A stretch of 17,612 nucleotides of DNA from an uncultured Atopobium sp. (GTDB lineage Bacteria; Actinomycetota; Coriobacteriia; Coriobacteriales; Atopobiaceae), in the NCBI GenBank assembly GCA_938036925.1, contig CALHVU010000043.1:1-17612 (forward strand), given 5' to 3'. The notes below the pieces were generated by a model, which made no database searches, was not told where the DNA came from, and saw only the letters and a list, made by a program, of their open reading frames with translations. This document shows, in pieces, positions 13,925 to 17,612 of this stretch; the stretch's first letter is position 1, and each line of letters starts with the position of its first letter. Made by a program: the position numbers and the translations under genes.

Positions 13925-13946
13925 TGCCATCACCTCCCTATGTGTA

Positions 13947-13979
13947 GAAGGCGGCCAAACGTTTCCGCCAGCCGCCTCC
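13947..13979 (-). promoter_or_regulatory. Intercistronic hairpin between dnaK and grpE
   Basis: GGAGGCGGC (13979-13971 on the minus strand) pairs with GCCGCCTTC (13955-13947), 9 pairs including one G-T, around a 15-base loop. It lies 8 bases before the grpE ribosome site and has no T-run. It may protect the dnaK mRNA 3' end or lower grpE expression relative to dnaK. Function inferred. Confidence 0.5.
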
Positions 13980-14047
13980 GAGTCATATCACATTGTCTAC
14001 CAGCTACTGCACCAAGTTACCCAAGCGCATATGCCGAGAAACTCAGA

Positions 14048-15886
14048 TTAGTTCTGGTTCTTATCGTCGTCGACAACCTCGTAGTCTGCATCAACAACAT
14101 CTGGCTCAGAAGGGTTGCTTGCTGCGCCGTTGTTGCCTGCGGTCTGAGCCTGAGCGTCTGCGTAAACAATCTCTGCGAGCTTCTGGCCAACCTCAGTGAG
14201 CTTCTCGCCAGCCTTCTTGATTGCCTCAATGTCGGAGCCATCAAGTGCGGTCTTTGCCTCAGCAACAGCCTCTTCAACAGCCTTCTTCTGATCCTCAGGG
14301 ACCTTATCGCCAAGGTCTTTGACGGTCTGCTCGGTGCTGTATGCCAGGGAGTCTACCTGGTTGCGAACCTCAATCTCGTCCTTGCGCTTCTTGTCTTCCT
14401 CAGCGTGGGACTCTGCGTCCTTGACCATGCGGTCAACTTCCTCGTCGGACAGAGCGGTGGAGCCAGAAATGGTGATCTCCTGGGACTTGTCAGTTGCCTT
14501 GTCCTTAGCGGTGACCTTCAGGATGCCGTTTGCGTCGATGTCAAAAGTAACCTCAATCTGAGGGATACCACGCTGAGCAGCAGGAATACCGGTAAGGTTG
14601 AACTTACCAAGGCTCTTGTTGTCAGAAGCCATCTCGCGCTCGCCCTGGAGGACGTGAATCTCAACGGAGGTCTGGTTATCAGCTGCGGTGGAGTAAACCT
14701 TTGTGCTGGAAGTTGGGATGGTGGTGTTGCGGTCGATGACCTTGTCAACAACGCCGCCAAGGGTCTCAACGCCCAGGGACAGTGGGGTTACGTCCAGCAG
14801 CAGGATGCCGGAGACGTCGCCGGTAAGAACGCCGCCCTGAACAGCTGCACCGTCTGCAACAACCTCGTCTGGGTTGACGGACATGTTAGGCTGCTTGCCG
14901 GTCATGCTCTTGACCAGGTCCTGAACGGCTGGCATACGAGTGGAGCCGCCGACCAGAATGACCTCGCTGACGTCGGAGAGCTGAAGGCCTGCGTCCTGGA
15001 GTGCCTTGGTTACAGGAGCCTTGCAGCGGTCGAGAAGATCGCGGGTAATGCGCTCGAACTCTGCACGAGTCAGAGTGTAGTCAAGGTGCTTAGGACCAGA
15101 TGCGTCTGCAGTGATGAATGGCAGGTTGATCTGTGCCTGCTGAGCGCTGGAGAGCTCCTTCTTGGCATTCTCTGCAGCCTCCTTAAGGCGCTGAAGTGCC
15201 ATTGGATCCTTGCGGAGGTCAATGCCGTTATCGGAGTTGAACTTGTCTGCAAGCCAGTCGATAACGCGCTGATCCCAGTCGTCGCCACCCAGGTGGTTGT
15301 CGCCGTTGGTTGCAAGAACCTCAACAACGCCGTCTGCAAGATCAAGCAGAGAGACGTCGAAGGTGCCGCCGCCGAGGTCGAAGACGGGAATGGTTTGTTC
15401 CTTCTCGCCCTTCTCTAAGCCGTAGGCGAGGGCTGCCGCGGTGGGCTCGTTGACGATACGCAGCACGTTCAGGCCGGCGATCGTGCCGGCTTCCTTGGTG
15501 GCTTGCCGCTGGGAGTCCGAGAAGTAGGCAGGAACGGTAATAACGGCGTCGGTAACTTCTTCGCCCAGGTATGCTTCAGCATCGCGCTTGAGCTTCATGA
15601 GCGTCCGGGCGGAAATTTCCTGCGGCGTGTACTTCTTGCCGTCAATGTCAACGCTCCAGTCGGTACCGATGTGCCGCTTCACGGAACGAATGGTGCGGTC
15701 AACGTTGGTGACCGCCTGGTTCTTGGCCGACTGGCCGACAATAACTTCACCGTTCTTGGTAAAGGCCACGACGGACGGGGTGGTCCGAGACCCTTCCGAG
15801 TTGGCGATAACGGTAGCGTCGCCGCCTTCCAAAGCGGAAACGACCGAGTTTGTGGTGCCGAGGTCAATACCTACTGCGCGTCCCAT
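14048..15886 (-). CDS. dnaK: Hsp70 chaperone DnaK (apparent inter-genus chimera)
   Basis: ATP-driven Hsp70 that binds exposed hydrophobic peptides; partner of DnaJ, GrpE and ClpB. The 612-residue frame is intact. ATPase motifs: GIDLGTTNS at 6-14, VFDLGGGTFD at 168-177, LVGGSTRMP at 312-320; linker LLLDVTPLSLG at 363-373; peptide-binding domain to ~500, lid and acidic tail DVVDADYEVVDDD. ATG 15886 follows AGGAGG. Residues 1 to ~150 (e.g. QAVTNVDRTIRSVKRHIGT) read as corynebacterial with codons such as TCG and GCC; residues from ~180 (ATNGDNHLGGDDWDQRVIDW, ADASGPKHLDYTLTRAEFER) read as coriobacterial with GCA/GCT and GAG. The switch falls in the near-invariant EPTAAALAYGLEKG...DLGGGTFD block, as expected for a mis-join or homologous recombination. 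Confidence 0.95.
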   Translation of the reverse strand: MGRAVGIDLGTTNSVVSALEGGDATVIANSEGSRTTPSVVAFTKNGEVIVGQSAKNQAVTNVDRTIRSVKRHIGTDWSVDIDGKKYTPQEISARTLMKLKRDAEAYLGEEVTDAVITVPAYFSDSQRQATKEAGTIAGLNVLRIVNEPTAAALAYGLEKGEKEQTIPVFDLGGGTFDVSLLDLADGVVEVLATNGDNHLGGDDWDQRVIDWLADKFNSDNGIDLRKDPMALQRLKEAAENAKKELSSAQQAQINLPFITADASGPKHLDYTLTRAEFERITRDLLDRCKAPVTKALQDAGLQLSDVSEVILVGGSTRMPAVQDLVKSMTGKQPNMSVNPDEVVADGAAVQGGVLTGDVSGILLLDVTPLSLGVETLGGVVDKVIDRNTTIPTSSTKVYSTAADNQTSVEIHVLQGEREMASDNKSLGKFNLTGIPAAQRGIPQIEVTFDIDANGILKVTAKDKATDKSQEITISGSTALSDEEVDRMVKDAESHAEEDKKRKDEIEVRNQVDSLAYSTEQTVKDLGDKVPEDQKKAVEEAVAEAKTALDGSDIEAIKKAGEKLTEVGQKLAEIVYADAQAQTAGNNGAASNPSEPDVVDADYEVVDDDKNQN

Positions 15887-15932
15887 ATGAAAAATTCCTC
15901 CTGAGTAAGATGGTAATTCTAGTTTTATCTTT

Positions 15933-15957
15933 AAGTTGATCCTGTCACGCTCAACTT
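15933..15957. promoter_or_regulatory. Degenerate HAIR-like inverted repeat in the dnaK leader
   Basis: AAGTTGA and TCAACTT flank 11 bases. This keeps the TTGA-N11-TCAA geometry of the HAIR operator, but the inner GT/AC pair is not conserved. It lies just after the predicted dnaK transcription start, where a repressor would block elongation or initiation. A second HspR site is plausible, not shown. Confidence 0.45.
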
Positions 15958-15966
15958 GCTGACGTC

Positions 15967-15995
15967 AGCCTACCAGAGCACACCTACACTGTCAA
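15967..15995 (-). promoter_or_regulatory. dnaK promoter
   Basis: On the minus strand, a perfect TTGACA (15995-15990) is followed after 17 bases by TAGGCT (15972-15967), acceptable as a corynebacterial TANNNT -10 box. Predicted start near 15960, giving a leader of ~75 bases to the dnaK ATG. It lies between the two HAIR-like repeats. A stress-sigma promoter was not distinguished. Confidence 0.6.
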
Positions 15996-15999
15996 CAAA

Positions 16000-16020
16000 A
16001 TTGAGTAACATTCACTCAAC
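16000..16020. promoter_or_regulatory. HAIR operator for HspR
   Basis: TTGAGT (16001-16006), 7 bases, ACTCAA (16014-16019) match the HAIR consensus CTTGAGT-N7-ACTCAAG except for the outermost base on each side. It lies immediately upstream of the dnaK -35 box, in the divergent gap between dnaK and the permease gene. It could therefore affect both, though dnaK is the known target class. Confidence 0.78.
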
Positions 16021-16129
16021 TTTACCGTTTTTGCTGCTAGGCTTGTCGACGCCCATGGTTGCCAAGACCGCCACACGGAAAAATTTCTTCTTCCCGTAGC
16101 CGATTTTTTGTGGCAGAGTTAAAGCCACA

Positions 16130-17566
16130 ATGAGCACTAAGAAACGCCGCGCTAAAAATGCGCCCTCTAAACCAACAAATTCGCCGAATTCCCCGAATAA
16201 GGCGGATTCGGCGCGTCGACAAGCTGCAACAGCTTCGCCGACGGACGATCCTGCGGAATTTCTCACGAACGTGGTGGAAGACGACGCCACCACCGAGGAA
16301 AAGCCCAAGATCACCACTGAACTTGCCGAGACCGACCGAGCAGCCATTTTGGGCCAGGACGGCCGCTGGGCCGCCGGCTGGGCACTCCGGTTCATCATCA
16401 TGGTTGCCGCCGGCTACCTGTTGTGGCGGGGCCTCGCACTCGTGTGGGAAGGCCTGCTACCAGTACTGTTAGCGATTATCGTGTCCACCGTGCTGTGGCC
16501 GCCGGTGCGCTGGCTGCGGAAACACAAGGTCCCCTCCGCCCTGTCGGTGGTGATCGTCCTCATCACCTTCTTCGCCATTTTGGGCGGCATTTTCACCGCC
16601 ATGGCCCCCAGCATCACCACCCAGTCCAAGGATTTGGCCGAGCAGGCGACCAAGGGCATCGAGCAGCTGCAACAGTGGATACAGGGGCCGCCGCTCAATA
16701 TTGATCTCGGCCACTACAACGACATCATTAACCAGGTCTCCACGTTCCTGCAAGACCGGGTCACCGACATTGCATCCCGGGTGGTCAGCGGCATTTCTAC
16801 GGCCGGCTCCATCGTGGTCACGTTCGTGCTCATGCTGGTGCTTACCTTCTTCTTCCTGAAAGACGGCGAGGGCTTCCTGCCCATGATTCGCCGGACCACC
16901 GGCTATAATGTCGGCTGGCACCTGACCGAGGTGCTGACCCGGATCTGGAATACGCTCTCCGGGTTCATCCGGGTGCAGGCCATTATTTCCTTCGTCGACG
17001 CCACCTGCATCGGTATTGGCCTGCTCATATTGCATGTGCCGCTGGCGCCGGCTTTGGCCGTGATTACGTTCTTCGCCAGCTTCATTCCCATCGTTGGTGC
17101 CCTGGTTGCTGGCGCGTTGGCGGTTATTATCGCCCTGGTTTCCAATGGGGTGACCAATGCGCTCCTGGTGTTGGCGATCATCATTGCGGTGCAACAGTTG
17201 GAGGGGCATATTCTGCAACCGGTGTTGCAGTCCAAGGCCATGAACCTTCACGCCGCAATTGTGCTGCTGTCTGTGACCATTGGTTCCACAATGTTCGGTG
17301 TGGTCGGCGCATTCCTGGCCGTTCCGGTGGCCGCCACCTTATCCGTGCTGGTCCGGTACCATTTCGAGCTGGTAGCACTGCGCGCCGGCGAGATCACCAT
17401 TGACGATATTGAAATGGCCACGAAGGAAGGCCAGGCCATGTCGGGTAAGGGCGATGGTGCGAACCAGCAACCCGACGACGCCAACCTGACGAGCACCCAA
17501 CGCGCGTTCCAGGCGTTCCAACAGCGGCTGGCCCGATGGGGGAAGACCAGTCCCGAGAAGAGTTAG
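16130..17566 (+). CDS. AI-2E family (UPF0118/PerM) membrane permease
   Basis: 478 residues. The first ~78 are polar and Lys/Ser/Asn/Pro-rich then acidic, probably cytoplasmic and disordered. About eight membrane segments follow (~84-103, 105-124, 136-160, 225-243, 283-302, 305-335, 340-357, 375-405). The loop ~160-220 between helices 3 and 4 is amphipathic, typical of the family. Family marks: FIPIVGALVAG (318-328), QQLEGHILQPVLQSKAMNLH (355-374) and GVVGAFLAVPVAA (390-402). Members are proposed to export AI-2, act in Na+/H+ exchange or move other solutes; substrate not predictable. High G+C with GCC/GGC/CTG codons unlike the left 15 kb, consistent with a Corynebacterium origin. Divergent from dnaK; ribosome site weak (AAAG, ~7 bases before ATG). 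Confidence 0.9.
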   Translation: MSTKKRRAKNAPSKPTNSPNSPNKADSARRQAATASPTDDPAEFLTNVVEDDATTEEKPKITTELAETDRAAILGQDGRWAAGWALRFIIMVAAGYLLWRGLALVWEGLLPVLLAIIVSTVLWPPVRWLRKHKVPSALSVVIVLITFFAILGGIFTAMAPSITTQSKDLAEQATKGIEQLQQWIQGPPLNIDLGHYNDIINQVSTFLQDRVTDIASRVVSGISTAGSIVVTFVLMLVLTFFFLKDGEGFLPMIRRTTGYNVGWHLTEVLTRIWNTLSGFIRVQAIISFVDATCIGIGLLILHVPLAPALAVITFFASFIPIVGALVAGALAVIIALVSNGVTNALLVLAIIIAVQQLEGHILQPVLQSKAMNLHAAIVLLSVTIGSTMFGVVGAFLAVPVAATLSVLVRYHFELVALRAGEITIDDIEMATKEGQAMSGKGDGANQQPDDANLTSTQRAFQAFQQRLARWGKTSPEKS

Positions 17567-17612
17567 AGGCAGTTCTTCAGCTACGGTGCCCCGGACCTGG
17601 ATGTGGTTCGGG

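Noticed and set aside
13418..15418. Very long open frame (666 codons) on the plus strand opposite grpE and dnaK
   Set aside because: It is antisense to two clearly conserved genes; the translation is Leu/Cys/Val-rich without any family resemblance and arises from codon bias of the real genes.
16469..17251. 260-codon minus-strand frame opposite the permease
   Set aside because: His/Gly/Asn/Gln-rich composition typical of antisense reading of membrane-protein codons; no homology seen.

Overview
The window is dominated by a chromosomal stretch resembling a Coriobacteriia genome of the Atopobium / Olsenella / Lancefieldella type. This rests on the actinobacterial operon order dnaK-grpE-dnaJ-hspR, the character of the DnaK C-terminal two thirds, and moderate G+C coding with a preference for GAG, GCA and GCT. 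From roughly 15,350-15,440 to the right end, the sequence instead looks like Corynebacterium. The first ~150-180 residues of DnaK, its HAIR-bearing promoter region and a divergent AI-2E-family permease read as corynebacterial. The simplest reading is a chimeric join (assembly artefact) inside the conserved dnaK ATPase domain, although a natural recombination cannot be excluded from sequence alone.

Layout. Positions 1-3,771, minus strand: tilS-hpt, overlapping as TAATG, followed by a PLP aminotransferase. Positions 3,841-5,413, plus strand: a WalJ/YycJ-type metallo-hydrolase and a small protein with one C-terminal membrane segment. Positions 5,414-5,810: a 400-base gene-free stretch full of hairpins, direct repeats and a 38-base perfect palindrome, ending in a strong terminator. 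Positions 5,862-8,765, minus: clpB directly abutting a small Ala-rich acidic-tailed ORF. Positions 8,955-9,777, minus: a RelB/DinJ-like antitoxin plus PIN toxin with a recognisable promoter and operator palindrome. Positions 9,792-11,426, minus: a solitary ABC exporter half-transporter, more A+T-rich, with nine tandem 7-base repeats just upstream. Positions 11,560-15,886, minus: hspR terminator, hspR, dnaJ (no zinc finger), grpE and dnaK. Positions 16,130-17,566, plus: the permease.

The chaperone genes form one functional theme: the DnaK/DnaJ/GrpE machine, its MerR-type repressor HspR and the ClpB disaggregase that works with DnaK. A toxin-antitoxin pair and an ABC exporter sit between the two chaperone blocks like accessory cargo. 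tilS (tRNA-Ile lysidinylation), hpt (purine salvage) and walJ are housekeeping genes.

The least expected signals are non-coding. The 9-base word TTTCTCGCC occurs seven times on either strand in the first 5.2 kb, in several reading frames. The clpB 5' leader is strongly structured. The SSR tract upstream of the ABC gene and the palindromic repeat cluster at 5,466-5,731 also stand out. No clearly new protein-coding system is evident.
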